Shown here: positions 8,452 to 19,168 of the stretch, one piece after another | How positions within the stretch are numbered: the first letter of the stretch is position 1 | Layout: each line of letters opens with the position of its first letter | NCBI RefSeq assembly: GCF_001613045.1 | Contig: NZ_BDBP01000027.1 | Coordinates: 1-64,000 of the forward strand | Length of the DNA: 64,000 bases | Source of the DNA: Nocardia lijiangensis NBRC 108240 | Lineage (GTDB): Bacteria > Actinomycetota > Actinomycetes > Mycobacteriales > Mycobacteriaceae | Direction of reading: 5' to 3' | The notes under the pieces: generated by a model | Told to the model about the DNA's origin: nothing | Database searches by the model: none | The model's input: the letters and a program-made list of their open reading frames with translations, nothing else | Program-made: the position numbers and the translations under genes

Positions 8452-9345
8452 ATGACTACACCTGCGCATCTGAATCCCGCTGTGCGCCATGATCTGGTGT
8501 TTCTGTTCGACGTGACCGACGGCAATCCCAACGGTGATCCCGACGCGGGCAATCAGCCCCGCATGGACATCGAGTCCGGACACGGGCTGGTGACCGATGT
8601 GGCGTTGAAGCGAAAGATCCGTGACACCCTCGCACTGGCCGCCGCGGACAACCCGCGATACGGGATCTTCGTCGAAGCCGGTCACGCGTTGAACACGCGC
8701 CTGGCCGAGTCCTACACCGCCAACGGACTCAAACTCAAAGGCAAGCTCACCAAGGAGCAAGCCGACACAGCGCGACGGTGGTTGTGTGACCGCTACGCCG
8801 ACATCCGGTGGTTCGGTGCGGTCCTGTCCACCGGCGAGACCAACGCCCTCGGAAGTATCCGCGGTCCACTGCAATTCGGGATGGCCCGCTCCATCGATCC
8901 GATCCTGCCCGCGACACACGCCATCACCCGGGTTACCCAGACCCGCGAGGACGACATCGCTCGCGGTGAATCCACCGAGATGGGCTCGAAGTGGACGGTT
9001 CCGTATGCGCTGTACCGGGTCGAGATCAGCTACTCGGCCGCACGCGGCGCCCAAACCGGCGTCGACACCAAAGACTTCGAACTGCTGTATCAGGTGATGG
9101 AGATGATGTTCGACCACGACGCCTCCGCCGCCCGCGGCCGCATGACCGCCCGAGGACTGCATGTCTTCAGCCACGACAACACCTTCGGCAACGCCCCGGC
9201 CCAGAAACTCGTCGAACGCGTACGAGTGGTGCCTGCGGGCGATGCAGAGGAAGAGCGCAGCCCTCGACGGTTCAGCGACTACACCGTGACTGTCGACACC
9301 AACGACCTTCCCGAAGGCATCACCTATCACCAGGTCTTCAACTGA
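8452..9345 (+). CDS. cas7c: Cas7c (Csd2), Cascade backbone subunit
   Basis: This 297-residue Cas7 of the Csd2 type has the N-terminal LVFLFDVTDGNPNGDPDAGN motif near residue 15 and a conserved R-loop region ending GAVLSTGETNALGSIRGPLQ. Several copies coat the crRNA spacer in Cascade. The ATG at 8452 follows AAGGGG and lies 25 bp after cas8c. An upstream in-frame extension overlapping the end of cas8c is rejected because this start fits the family. cas4 follows after one base. Confidence 0.96.
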   Translation: MTTPAHLNPAVRHDLVFLFDVTDGNPNGDPDAGNQPRMDIESGHGLVTDVALKRKIRDTLALAAADNPRYGIFVEAGHALNTRLAESYTANGLKLKGKLTKEQADTARRWLCDRYADIRWFGAVLSTGETNALGSIRGPLQFGMARSIDPILPATHAITRVTQTREDDIARGESTEMGSKWTVPYALYRVEISYSAARGAQTGVDTKDFELLYQVMEMMFDHDASAARGRMTARGLHVFSHDNTFGNAPAQKLVERVRVVPAGDAEEERSPRRFSDYTVTVDTNDLPEGITYHQVFN

Positions 9346-9346
9346 C

Positions 9347-9978
9347 ATGCCTCTTGAGTCCGCTGCCGAGGAGCGGTGGAGCGTGCCGATCTCAGCTCTG
9401 GAACATCACGCCTACTGTCCTCGGCAAGCGGTACTCATTTGGCAGGAATCGTATTTCGAATCCAACGTCGACACCGTTCGCGGGGATCTAGCCCACGAAG
9501 CAGTCGACCGTGGCGGTGTGCTCACCGGACGGAACGGCGCGCGCATCTGGCGGTCGCTGCCCGTGCACAGCCAGCGCTTGGCGATCCACGGAATCTGCGA
9601 CACCGTGCACTGGACCGCCGAAGGGCCTGTACCCGTCGAACACAAGTCAGGGACCTACCGACCGGGTGGTCCTGCTGATCTCCAAGTCGCTGCACAGGTT
9701 CTATGCCTTCGGGAAATGTTCGACGACCGTGTGCCCCACGGAGAGATATTCGCTGGCCGGGATCGAAAACACCACATCGTAGTCGTCGATGACGAGATGG
9801 AATGCGCAGTACGGTCCGCTGTCGATGACCTTCGTCGGGCGGTTCTCGAGGGCACCGTGCCCAAGCCGGTCAACGATCGGCGCTGCCTTCGTTGCTCACT
9901 GCGCCCCGGCTGCATTCCAGAAACACACCCGCGGAGCGCGGTCGATCTCTTCACTCCGCGAGACTCGGGAGACTGTCC

Positions 9979-9982
<4 letters not shown>
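9347..9982 (+). CDS. cas4: Cas4 adaptation exonuclease
   Basis: This 211-residue RecB-like nuclease has the expected four Fe-S cysteines: one near residue 28 (YCPRQAV) and three clustered near 187-196 (CLRCSLRPGC). The nuclease core includes GICDTVHW and VPVEHKSGTYRP, where the E-x-K motif provides catalytic residues. In type I-C, Cas4 partners with Cas1-Cas2 to select PAM-containing prespacers and trim them. The gene overlaps cas1 by four bases, in line with a joint adaptation module. Confidence 0.95.
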
Positions 9983-11285
<1,303 letters not shown>

Positions 11286-11430
11286 GCGGTGTCGAGTCGC
11301 TTCGGAACCCCAGGTGCGACCGAATTCCCTGGAAGGTTCCGCAGTACCGACCTGGGTGAACAGACACCCACCAACGGCGCACCACACACCAAAACTGGAG
11401 CGTGCGGACAACACCGCAGGTCATCCAGGG
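11286..11430 (+). promoter_or_regulatory. Leader of array 2
   Basis: The 145 bp between the cas2 stop and the first repeat share an ordered set of blocks with the sequence before array 3. These are TTCGGAACC, then a GTGCG-GA segment, then a TTCC-GG-GGTTCCG block, then a GGG-AGAC block. Conserved leader sequence marks the integration side, so the newest spacers of array 2 should be at 11467 onward. Confidence 0.7.
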
Positions 11431-13735
11431 CAGCGCCGAGCCTCCGGGCTCGGCGAGAATCTCAACGAATGTCCAGAGACGTCCGCGAAAACCCTCGCGG
11501 AGCAGCGCCGAGCCTCCGGGCTCGGCGAGAATCTCAACACCACGATCATGGCGGCCAACCACAACGCCTACAAGGTGCAGCGCCGAGCCTCCGGGCTCGG
11601 CGAGAATCTCAACATCGGCTACGTCAACGGCGCGTACAAGTCCTCCGGAGGCAGCGCCGAGCCTCCGGGCTCGGCGAGAATCTCAACGATGCCGGGTGTG
11701 TGCCACCCATGGGTGTGAATCCAGGCAGCGCCGAGCCTCCGGGCTCGGCGAGAATCTCAACCCGCCCGATCAGGTCCGCCAGATCGCCTCGATCGCACAG
11801 GCAGCGCCGAGCCTCCGGGCTCGGCGAGAATCTCAACAGGGTGATCAGTCGCCGTATCGCCTCCACCTGACGCAGGGCAGCGCCGAGCCTCCGGGCTCGG
11901 CGAGAATCTCAACGTCCTCGGTAGGGGTGGTGTGCTCAGGGGTGGAGGCAGCGCCGAGCCTCCGGGCTCGGCGAGAATCTCAACAATCACGGGCGCGATC
12001 AGAGGACCGGCCAGGTCCCCAGCAGCGCCGAGCCTCCGGGCTCGGCGAGAATCTCAACTGTATCTGAACTCGATGTTCTTCGGGGTGCCGCAGTCGGCAG
12101 CGCCGAGCCTCCGGGCTCGGCGAGAATCTCAACCGCCGTGAACACCCCGAACTGGCCCGCGCCTACACGCAGCGCCGAGCCTCCGGGCTCGGCGAGAATC
12201 TCAACTTTCAGTACTCCTGCGAACAGGCCCATGCCCGGGGGGCAGCGCCGAGCCTCCGGGCTCGGCGAGAATCTCAACACGCCCCCCACGGACACCAACT
12301 ACCGAAAGGAAAAGCAGCGCCGAGCCTCCGGGCTCGGCGAGAATCTCAACCCAGTCGGACGACAAATGACACAGGGGTCACCCCCACGCAGCGCCGAGCC
12401 TCCGGGCTCGGCGAGAATCTCAACTGGACCATCTACGGCGCGCTGCTGTTCGCAGCGGCGTGGCAGCGCCGAGCCTCCGGGCTCGGCGAGAATCTCAACG
12501 GCAGCTGCTGGGACTTCTGCACACACTAGGGGGCAGCGCCGAGCCTCCGGGCTCGGCGAGAATCTCAACGTGCTGCTGACGCCGAGGTGGACGCCTTGAT
12601 GGGGAGGCAGCGCCGAGCCTCCGGGCTCGGCGAGAATCTCAACCAATGGGCGGAATGGTGCTGGGCTATCGCGACGGCTGGCAGCGCCGAGCCTCCGGGC
12701 TCGGCGAGAATCTCAACACAGTCGGAGGTGCAGGACGAGATCTGCTCGCGGCAGCAGCGCCGAGCCTCCGGGCTCGGCGAGAATCTCAACGCCTCGGCGC
12801 GCACGGCGTCGAGCTGGGCGCGCAGCTGACAGCGCCGAGCCTCCGGGCTCGGCGAGAATCTCAACATCGGATGGGACAAGTACCAACCGACTCGCGAGCA
12901 AGCAGCGCCGAGCCTCCGGGCTCGGCGAGAATCTCAACAGTTGACCAATACGTTCGGCGTCAGCACTCAAGTGCGGGCAGCGCCGAGCCTCCGGGCTCGG
13001 CGAGAATCTCAACGGTCACCGGTGCGACGACCTCGACCGGCAGGGGTGCGGGCAGCGCCGAGCCTCCGGGCTCGGCGAGAATCTCAACTTGTATGTGCCC
13101 ACCCCGTCACCGAACTGGCAGCGGCAGCGCCGAGCCTCCGGGCTCGGCGAGAATCTCAACCGCTTCGGCGATCTTCTAGAGCTGGCCGGTAAAGGGCAGC
13201 GCCGAGCCTCCGGGCTCGGCGAGAATCTCAACATTTCCACCCCGTCGCCCTGGCGCATCCGCTCGAGCAGCGCCGAGCCTCCGGGCTCGGCGAGAATCTC
13301 AACTATGGTCCCCGCGGGGTGGGGCGGGTGCGTGAGAGCAGCGCCGAGCCTCCGGGCTCGGCGAGAATCTCAACTTCTCACCAGCGCGGACTATGTACTT
13401 GGCCGCGTGCAGCGCCGAGCCTCCGGGCTCGGCGAGAATCTCAACACGTCGCGGAACGTGATCGGATTCCAGGTGGGGTCGCAGCGCCGAGCCTCCGGGC
13501 TCGGCGAGAATCTCAACAGGTTGGTCTGGGCGGTGCCGAAGCTGCCGAGTGTGGCAGCGCCGAGCCTCCGGGCTCGGCGAGAATCTCAACGCGAGCTGGC
13601 CGGGCTTAACCCATGTCGTGTCCACGCAGCGCCGAGCCTCCGGGCTCGGCGAGAATCTCAACCTTCTCTAGCGCGGAGATGACTTGCCGCACCTGGACGC
13701 AGCGCCGAGCCTCCGGGCTCGGCGAGAATCTCAAC
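11431..13735 (+). CRISPR. CRISPR array 2 (GAGCC-stem repeat, 32 repeats)
   Basis: I count 32 repeats of 36 nt (37 with the usual leading G) and 31 spacers of about 34-39 nt. The repeat reads CAGC, then the stem GCCGAGCC-TCC-GGGCTCGGC, then GAGAATCTCAAC. It is essentially invariant from first to last repeat, apart from one A for G in the leading base before 12830. Such uniformity and the adjacent leader and cas2 indicate the active array. It differs from arrays 1 and 3 by a GA-to-AG change in the left stem, matched by the complementary change in the right stem. Confidence 0.98.
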
Positions 13736-13947
13736 TCCAAGTTCGTCGAGAAGCTGCGGGCGGATCGGCCGTTCCCCGGGTGATGCCAGGGGTCGGATCG
13801 AAGTCAGGGTGTCGGCTGTACGGCAGGAAGGTTCCTCTGATCTGTGTACGCAACCGGTAACTCGGCGTTGGCGCAGGCGATGATCCGCTGTGTCGGGTGG
13901 GAGAATGGCACTCACGACTCCTCGCCCATATCAGGAGGGACTAGCCG

Positions 13948-14931
13948 ATGACGGCGCACAGTGCGGCCCACCCAGCCGCCGCCCCTGCCGGGGATCGGCC
14001 TGCGCCACATCGACTTCGGTGGCGCGACCTGCCTGATCGCGTGCGAGCAGCGGCATTGGGCCAGTGGGGTACTGACGTTGCGTCGGAGATGTCCATGGCC
14101 GGTGGGTATTCACCTGGTGTGGCGTCTCGGCTGGAGTTGCAGGATGGGCGGCGGCTGTTCGTGAAGGCGATCAGTGGGAGTCGGAATTCTCGGGCGCCGG
14201 GATTGTATCGGCGGGAGATCGAGGTGATGGCGGCTCTGCCTGCCGCGGCGCCTGCGCCGCGTTTGCAGTGGTCCTACGACGACGGCGACTGGGTGATGCT
14301 GGCCCTCGATGATGTCGACGGCCGTATGCCCGGCACACCGTGGCAGCCCCGAGACCTCACCTGCGCGATGACCGCGCTCGAACTGATGGCTGCGACGTTG
14401 ACCCCGGCACCGACCACCGCGATGCCGATCGCTGATGATCTGGACGAGAATTTCCGTTCGTGGGCGAGAATCGCGGCCGCCGCGGACCTTGCCGCGCGGG
14501 TAAATCCCTGGGCGCGTACCCATCTGGCTCGGTTGGTCGATCTCGAAACAGACTGGGCCAACGCAGCCTGCGGCGAGACGTTGCTGCATGCGGACCTGCG
14601 TGGCGACAACATGTTGCTGACGACCAACGGCCAAGTGGTCGTGGTGGACTGGCCCTACGCGGTGCTCGGCGCGGCGTGGGTCGACGGGTTGTTGTTTCTG
14701 CCGTCGGTGCCCGCCGACGGTGGCCCGACAGACCTCGAAGCCCTCTGGCTTGGATACGCACCGGGCCGGGCGGCCGACCCGGACGCGGTGAATGCGGTCC
14801 TGGCGGCGCTGGCGGGTGACTTCACGCTGCAGTCGCTGCTGCCGCCGCCGGACAACATTCCGACCCTACGTGCGCACCAGGCAGCGAAGGCTTCTGCGGC
14901 ACTGTCGTGGCTGCGGGCGAGGCTCAGCTGA
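13948..14931 (+). CDS. APH/choline-kinase-fold phosphotransferase
   Basis: This 327-residue protein kinase-like phosphotransferase of the aminoglycoside phosphotransferase family has the catalytic loop LLHADLRGDNMLL near residue 213 and a metal-binding VVVDWPYA near 230 (DW in place of DFG, common in this family). The ATG at 13948 follows AGGAGGGAC. Family members phosphorylate small molecules such as aminoglycosides, choline, homoserine or biosynthetic intermediates. Its 3' end overlaps the convergent second kinase by eight bases. It sits beside an amidinotransferase and a hydroxylase, so a role in making, or protecting against, a guanidino or amino-sugar-like product is plausible. The substrate is unknown. 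Confidence 0.8.
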   Translation: MTAHSAAHPAAAPAGDRPAPHRLRWRDLPDRVRAAALGQWGTDVASEMSMAGGYSPGVASRLELQDGRRLFVKAISGSRNSRAPGLYRREIEVMAALPAAAPAPRLQWSYDDGDWVMLALDDVDGRMPGTPWQPRDLTCAMTALELMAATLTPAPTTAMPIADDLDENFRSWARIAAAADLAARVNPWARTHLARLVDLETDWANAACGETLLHADLRGDNMLLTTNGQVVVVDWPYAVLGAAWVDGLLFLPSVPADGGPTDLEALWLGYAPGRAADPDAVNAVLAALAGDFTLQSLLPPPDNIPTLRAHQAAKASAALSWLRARLS

Positions 14932-15880
14932 TCGTTCCGAAATCACGTAACCCACTCAGCCCCAGTCGAATTAGAAAGGCTGTCTCGGTGTTGCGGTTGT
15001 CGTGGTGGTGCCATTCGGCGAGGGCGCCGAGCATCTCCATTGCCGCGGCGGCCCGGGTGAACACGGTCAGCGCCGTCCGTTCACGGTCATCGAGCGGAGC
15101 AACGGCGGTCCGAGAGTAGAGCTCGGCGATCCGGTCGGCGCGCTGGGGGAGCGGGTCGGTGTCGCCGTGGGTGAGGTTGGCGGCCACCATCGCGAGTTCC
15201 TGGATCCGGGGCGCGCGGATGGCGACGGCGAAGTCGAGCAGGGTCACCTGTCCGTCGGGTTCGATGAGGATGTTGCCTTTGGTGAGGTCGCCATGGATGA
15301 GTGCGTGCGGTAGCCCGGCCATGTCGATCGCAGCGAGCTGGTCGACGGCGGCGGTGACGTGGTGGCGCTGTTCGTCGTCGAGGACATCGGATAATTCGGC
15401 CGCGAGGCGGTTCAGGTTCGTGACCGCCCAGGGGTCGGCCACAGGGCTCGGGTGCAGGGCGAGGGAATGGATGCGGGCTGCGTCGGCGAGCACGGCGAAC
15501 AGTTCGGCGTCTGACGGTGCACGACTGTGGTCGTAGAGCGTGGTGCCGACGACCATGTCCATGACGAGTATCTGGTGGCCAGGAAGGTGGAATTCATGGA
15601 CGCCAGTTCTGGTGTGGTGTAGGCGCGGGTGTCGAACTCCAGCCCGGCGGGCGGCGGTGATCAGCGTCGCAGTGCGGGCGGCGATGCCGGGAGGTCGGGT
15701 GGGGCCGAACACCTTGATCACCACCGCCCCGGACGCGCTGGTCTCGGCGGCGATATTGCAGTCCTCATAGCCGGTGCTGAGCACGCGCCAGTCGGTGAGG
15801 TCACCGAGTTGGTAGGCATGGGCGATTTCGGCCAGCAGACCGGGCAGGTCAGCGGTGATGCGGGTGGTCGGGCTGGTCAT
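14924..15880 (-). CDS. APH-fold phosphotransferase, last gene of the minus-strand operon
   Basis: This is a second kinase of the same fold, 318 residues, with the catalytic loop LIHGDLTKGNILIEP near residue 195 and VTLLDFAVA near 212. The start is ATG 15880, which overlaps the stop of the amidinotransferase/LysRS-like fusion by four bases (ATGA), so the two proteins are co-translated. An ORF extending further upstream in this frame (to 16630) runs antisense-like through the fusion gene and is rejected. It is clearly diverged from the kinase at 13948. The coupling suggests that it acts on the product or intermediate of the fusion enzyme, or activates the guanidinylated compound; the reaction itself is not predictable. 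Confidence 0.8.
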   Translation of the reverse strand: MTSPTTRITADLPGLLAEIAHAYQLGDLTDWRVLSTGYEDCNIAAETSASGAVVIKVFGPTRPPGIAARTATLITAARRAGVRHPRLHHTRTGVHEFHLPGHQILVMDMVVGTTLYDHSRAPSDAELFAVLADAARIHSLALHPSPVADPWAVTNLNRLAAELSDVLDDEQRHHVTAAVDQLAAIDMAGLPHALIHGDLTKGNILIEPDGQVTLLDFAVAIRAPRIQELAMVAANLTHGDTDPLPQRADRIAELYSRTAVAPLDDRERTALTVFTRAAAAMEMLGALAEWHHHDNRNTETAFLIRLGLSGLRDFGTIS

Positions 15881-18030
15881 GTGCGCGGCAGGGGAAACGG
15901 GATGATCGCTGCGAGGTCGGCGCTGCCGGTCAAGGTGAGCAGCAGCCGTTCGAGGCCAATGCACAGCCCACCCGCCGGGGGCATCCCGCTGCCGAACACC
16001 TCTAGCCAGTCGTCGTCGAGCGTGGCGGCCTCGCTGGGCAGGATCCGGTCGCCGTCCGGCGCGAGTCTGCGGCGCAGCTCGACGGCGTCGTCGAGTTCGG
16101 TGTAGGCGGTGGCGATCTCGCGGCCACCGATGACCAGATCCCACTTCTGAGCCAGCCTCGGGTTGCGCGGGTGAGTGTGGGCCAACGGGGAGTGCCCGGC
16201 CGGGAAGTCGACGTGCAGGGTGGGCGTGACCACCGTCGGTTCGACCAGCCGGTCGTAGAGCTCGAGAGCGATCTCGTCGGCATCGGCGCCGGTCCGCACC
16301 GGCACCGCGCATCGGTGGGCGACATCTCGCAGCACGCAGGCTGGGGTATCGGTGGTTATCGACTGGCCGACTGCGGCGGTGAGTGCGGTGTAGAACGGGC
16401 GCACAGTCCATTCGGCAGCCAGGTCGACCTCGGTCCCGTCCGAGATGCGGATGACGGTGGTGCCCAGGGCGGCGCGGGCTGCGGTGGTGATGAGTTCGTG
16501 GGCCAGTGCGCGCAGGCTGTGGTAGTCCGCTTCGACCTGATAGAGCTCGACCAAGCTGTATTCCGGGGCGTGGGTGGCGTCGGCGGGCTCGTCGCGGAAG
16601 CTGCGGCCGATCTCGAACACGCGGGGCCACACGGTCACTGCGGCGCGTAGGTGCAGTGGGGAGGACCGCAGGTACAGGTGCGGGCCGACCGCGTCGGTGA
16701 GCGTGCGGAACGACCTGCCGGGAGCGGGCCTGGCGCGTTGCAGCAGTGGGGTATCGACCTCGACGTGGCCGCAGTCGTGGAGCGTCGACCGTAATGCCTG
16801 CACCACGCGTGAGCGCGCCTCGAGGCCGCTACGCGCAGCAGGATCTACACGCAGCCGCACGAACCTCTCGGCCAGCGATTGCCCGGGCACCTCGATGCCG
16901 GCGGTGCCTGAATCACCGCTGGCTGCCGGTGGCGACGCGGTGCGGCGCAGATCGAGTGTGACGCAGTGGATTCCGCCGCCGAGAGCACGGGAGTGGCGCA
17001 GGGTGTGCGGGATGACCCCGACGCCGCGACGCTCCAGCGCACCGATGAGATTGCGCTGGCTGGCGTCGACGATGGCGAGGTCGGGGCGCACCATGAGCAG
17101 GTTCATGCCGATCCACTCCGATGACAGCGGGTGTGGTGCGGTCACGGCCGTCGGCGCCATTGGTGGGCACCACAGGAGTTCACGGTCGCGCAGAGGGAAA
17201 GGCAGCTGGTCGAGATCGGTGATGCGGGCGGGGTTGACCAGCACCAGGTCCTCACGGATCAGGCTGATTGTGGAGTCGAGATGGGTTCCTGCGTACACAC
17301 CATGGATCGGATGCACGCGGTGCCCGCCGCCGAGAGCGTCCAGGGTGGTCTGCAGCCAGCGCAGGCCGAGTTCGTTGCCGGATCCAGACACCAAGTAGTA
17401 CAGATTCTGTCCGTCGCGCAGCACGTTGGCGGCCTCGAAAGCGGGCTCGGTATCGCCGAGTGTCGGGCGCCCGTCGGCATCGAGCGGATACAGCTCATCG
17501 GCCAGCTGCGGGACCGGCGCGGACAGCCACGTGGATCCGGCCAGCATCTTGGCCTGGAACAGCCCACGCAGCCCGCTCAGTTCGTGCGCGCGGGCACGCA
17601 TGGGGCTCGGGGTGGCGAGGATGGTCGATCCGACGATGAGTGCCAGGTCGCGTGGGCAGTAGGAGTAGAAGCCGGTCGAACGCCAATGGGGGGTGGCGAA
17701 CTCGGCGGCGTGATCGATCGGTGCCGGACGGTGCACCCTGACGCCGAGCCCGGACAGCAGTTGGGCAAGCGTGTCGAGGTCTTCGGTGGTCTCGGAAAGC
17801 ATGCGCGCGGGGAACGCACCGGCGCGAACCGCGGCCAGTTCGGTGGGTGACAGGTCCGGGTAGAGGTTCAGCCACGCCGACCGGTCCATCGGATCGGGGA
17901 TCCGCGCGTCGGCGGCGACGCCGATGACCACTTCGGTCAGTGGGGAGAACTCATCGTGCGAGCACGTGGGCAGCTCGGCCGGCGTCGCGTCGGCGGCGGA
18001 CTTCACGGCGGCAAGTGTGTTGAGCGACAT
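15877..18030 (-). CDS. Amidinotransferase fused to class II LysRS-like domain
   Basis: This is a 717-residue two-domain enzyme. Residues about 20-375 are an arginine:X amidinotransferase of the AGAT/StrB1 family. GTHLDSTISLI (about 260) supplies the His-x-Asp pair, and RALGGGIHCVTLDLRR (about 358) carries the catalytic Cys in the family-typical GGG-x-HC context. Residues about 400-717 match the catalytic core of class II lysyl-tRNA synthetase/EpmA (GenX). Motif 2 is RVFEIGRSFRDEP followed by HAPEYSLVELYQ, and motif 3 is GGLCIGLERLLLTLTG. No anticodon-binding OB domain is present, so an amino-acid-activating ligase is more likely than a tRNA synthetase. Both active sites look complete. The gene lies 36 bp after the hydroxylase and is coupled to a kinase. 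I do not recognise a described protein with this fusion. Confidence 0.88.
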   Translation of the reverse strand: MSLNTLAAVKSAADATPAELPTCSHDEFSPLTEVVIGVAADARIPDPMDRSAWLNLYPDLSPTELAAVRAGAFPARMLSETTEDLDTLAQLLSGLGVRVHRPAPIDHAAEFATPHWRSTGFYSYCPRDLALIVGSTILATPSPMRARAHELSGLRGLFQAKMLAGSTWLSAPVPQLADELYPLDADGRPTLGDTEPAFEAANVLRDGQNLYYLVSGSGNELGLRWLQTTLDALGGGHRVHPIHGVYAGTHLDSTISLIREDLVLVNPARITDLDQLPFPLRDRELLWCPPMAPTAVTAPHPLSSEWIGMNLLMVRPDLAIVDASQRNLIGALERRGVGVIPHTLRHSRALGGGIHCVTLDLRRTASPPAASGDSGTAGIEVPGQSLAERFVRLRVDPAARSGLEARSRVVQALRSTLHDCGHVEVDTPLLQRARPAPGRSFRTLTDAVGPHLYLRSSPLHLRAAVTVWPRVFEIGRSFRDEPADATHAPEYSLVELYQVEADYHSLRALAHELITTAARAALGTTVIRISDGTEVDLAAEWTVRPFYTALTAAVGQSITTDTPACVLRDVAHRCAVPVRTGADADEIALELYDRLVEPTVVTPTLHVDFPAGHSPLAHTHPRNPRLAQKWDLVIGGREIATAYTELDDAVELRRRLAPDGDRILPSEAATLDDDWLEVFGSGMPPAGGLCIGLERLLLTLTGSADLAAIIPFPLPRT

Positions 18031-18066
18031 CAGGTTTCGGGTCTTTCTCTCGAAGTGCGTGTCGGG

Positions 18067-19026
18067 TCAGGAGATGGTGCGCAGCGCTCGGCGTCGGCGG
18101 TGCGCGCGCACGGACGCGCAGGTCATCACCCGCAGCAGCCACCGGTCGGCGCCGTCGTAGCAAGGCTGGAATCGGGTGCGCCCGTGCACCACCCGACGGT
18201 TGTCGGCCAACAGAAGCTCACCCGGGCGAAGTTCGTGACCGAGCGCGGCCATGTCGATCGCGAGCGCCAGAGCAGCCAGCGCGTCGGCGGCGGCGCGGTC
18301 GGTGGGGTCGGCGGGTCTCTGATAGATCGCGTCGTAGCAGATCTCGGGGTCGGACGGGTCGCCGGAGAGCACCGGCATAGGGACGATGTCGCTGAGCGTG
18401 GGTAGCCCATGTGCCAGATCCGGCACAACGACGAACCGCGGCTGGCGCAGCACAACCGTGACCCTGTCATCGAGGGCCAGGTTGCGTGCGGGGGCAAGAA
18501 TCGTCGATGCGCCGAGATCACCACGCAGGCACAGCAATCCGAAGTAGTCGCAGCGAGCGTCGTGGAAGGCGTCTTCGACGTGCCAGTCCAGGTTTGCGCT
18601 GCCTTCGCTGGTCTGGGCGGCCTCCCGGCCGCGCACGGGGACGATGTGCTGCACCACGCGGCCTTCGTAGAGGTTGGCGAAGGTGAAGGCTTCACCGAGC
18701 ACACTGGTCACTGCGAGCAAAGTCAGCGCCGCCGCGTCGATGACAGCCGGACCCGGCGGCGGGGTCGTCGTCGCCGGAGTCGGCGGCAGCGTCGGCAACG
18801 CGGGCAGCAGGCCGCGCACGAGCATCGCGTTGTTCGTTGAACCGGTACTGCGGTAGCGATGCAGTGCCACGACCACGGCTCCAGGAAGCATCGTGACCAG
18901 CTCTGCAGCGTGGTCTATCGGGTCGCCGCCCCGCTCGACCAGCACCAATGCGGCACGATGAATACGTGCAGCGTCGGGGCAAGCGAGTTCGATGATTTCG
19001 GCGGGTGCAAGATGATGGTCGCGCAT
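18067..19026 (-). CDS. VioC-like Fe(II)/2-oxoglutarate amino-acid hydroxylase
   Basis: This 319-residue oxygenase is of the clavaminate synthase-like group that includes the arginine hydroxylases VioC and OrfP. The His-x-Glu of the facial triad lies in DWHVEDAFHDARCDYFGLL (about 159). The distal His is in LADNRRVVHGRTRF (about 283), with the 2-oxoglutarate-binding Arg in RWLLRVM. These enzymes hydroxylate free amino acids, usually arginine, at carbon 3 or 4. The start at ATG 19026 has a strong AAGGAGG site. It is the first gene of a three-gene minus operon with the fusion enzyme and a kinase, and is divergent from the XRE/PDF gene. Arginine or a relative as substrate is an inference from the family and from the amidinotransferase next door. 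Confidence 0.85.
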   Translation of the reverse strand: MRDHHLAPAEIIELACPDAARIHRAALVLVERGGDPIDHAAELVTMLPGAVVVALHRYRSTGSTNNAMLVRGLLPALPTLPPTPATTTPPPGPAVIDAAALTLLAVTSVLGEAFTFANLYEGRVVQHIVPVRGREAAQTSEGSANLDWHVEDAFHDARCDYFGLLCLRGDLGASTILAPARNLALDDRVTVVLRQPRFVVVPDLAHGLPTLSDIVPMPVLSGDPSDPEICYDAIYQRPADPTDRAAADALAALALAIDMAALGHELRPGELLLADNRRVVHGRTRFQPCYDGADRWLLRVMTCASVRAHRRRRALRTIS

Positions 19027-19109
19027 CAGACCTCCTTGACAACGATCCTCGGACGGGCGAGGGGCCCAGACACATCCATTTCCTCAGGCATGCAGGGTGT
19101 TTCGTCAGA

Positions 19110-19137
19110 GTGAGCGCATACTCACGGTGTACTCACG
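19110..19137. promoter_or_regulatory. Candidate operator between the hydroxylase and XRE/PDF genes
   Basis: In the 142-bp divergent gap, TACTCACG occurs twice as direct repeats spaced exactly 11 bp (19119 and 19130). The first overlaps an inverted repeat GTGAG-N6-CTCAC (19110-19125). Spacing by one helical turn suits cooperative binding. The obvious ligand is the XRE domain of the protein encoded at 19169. Confidence 0.5.
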
Positions 19138-19168
19138 CACACGCACACCCGGACAGGAGCGTTTGACA

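Noticed and set aside
11289-13682. Long frames on both strands through array 2
   Set aside because: Periodic GLGENLN, PGSARIST and LRFSPSPEARR peptides come from the 36-nt repeat in different frames.
15881-16630. N-terminal extension of the second kinase
   Set aside because: It overlaps the catalytic core of the fusion gene in another frame and has Arg/Pro shadow composition.
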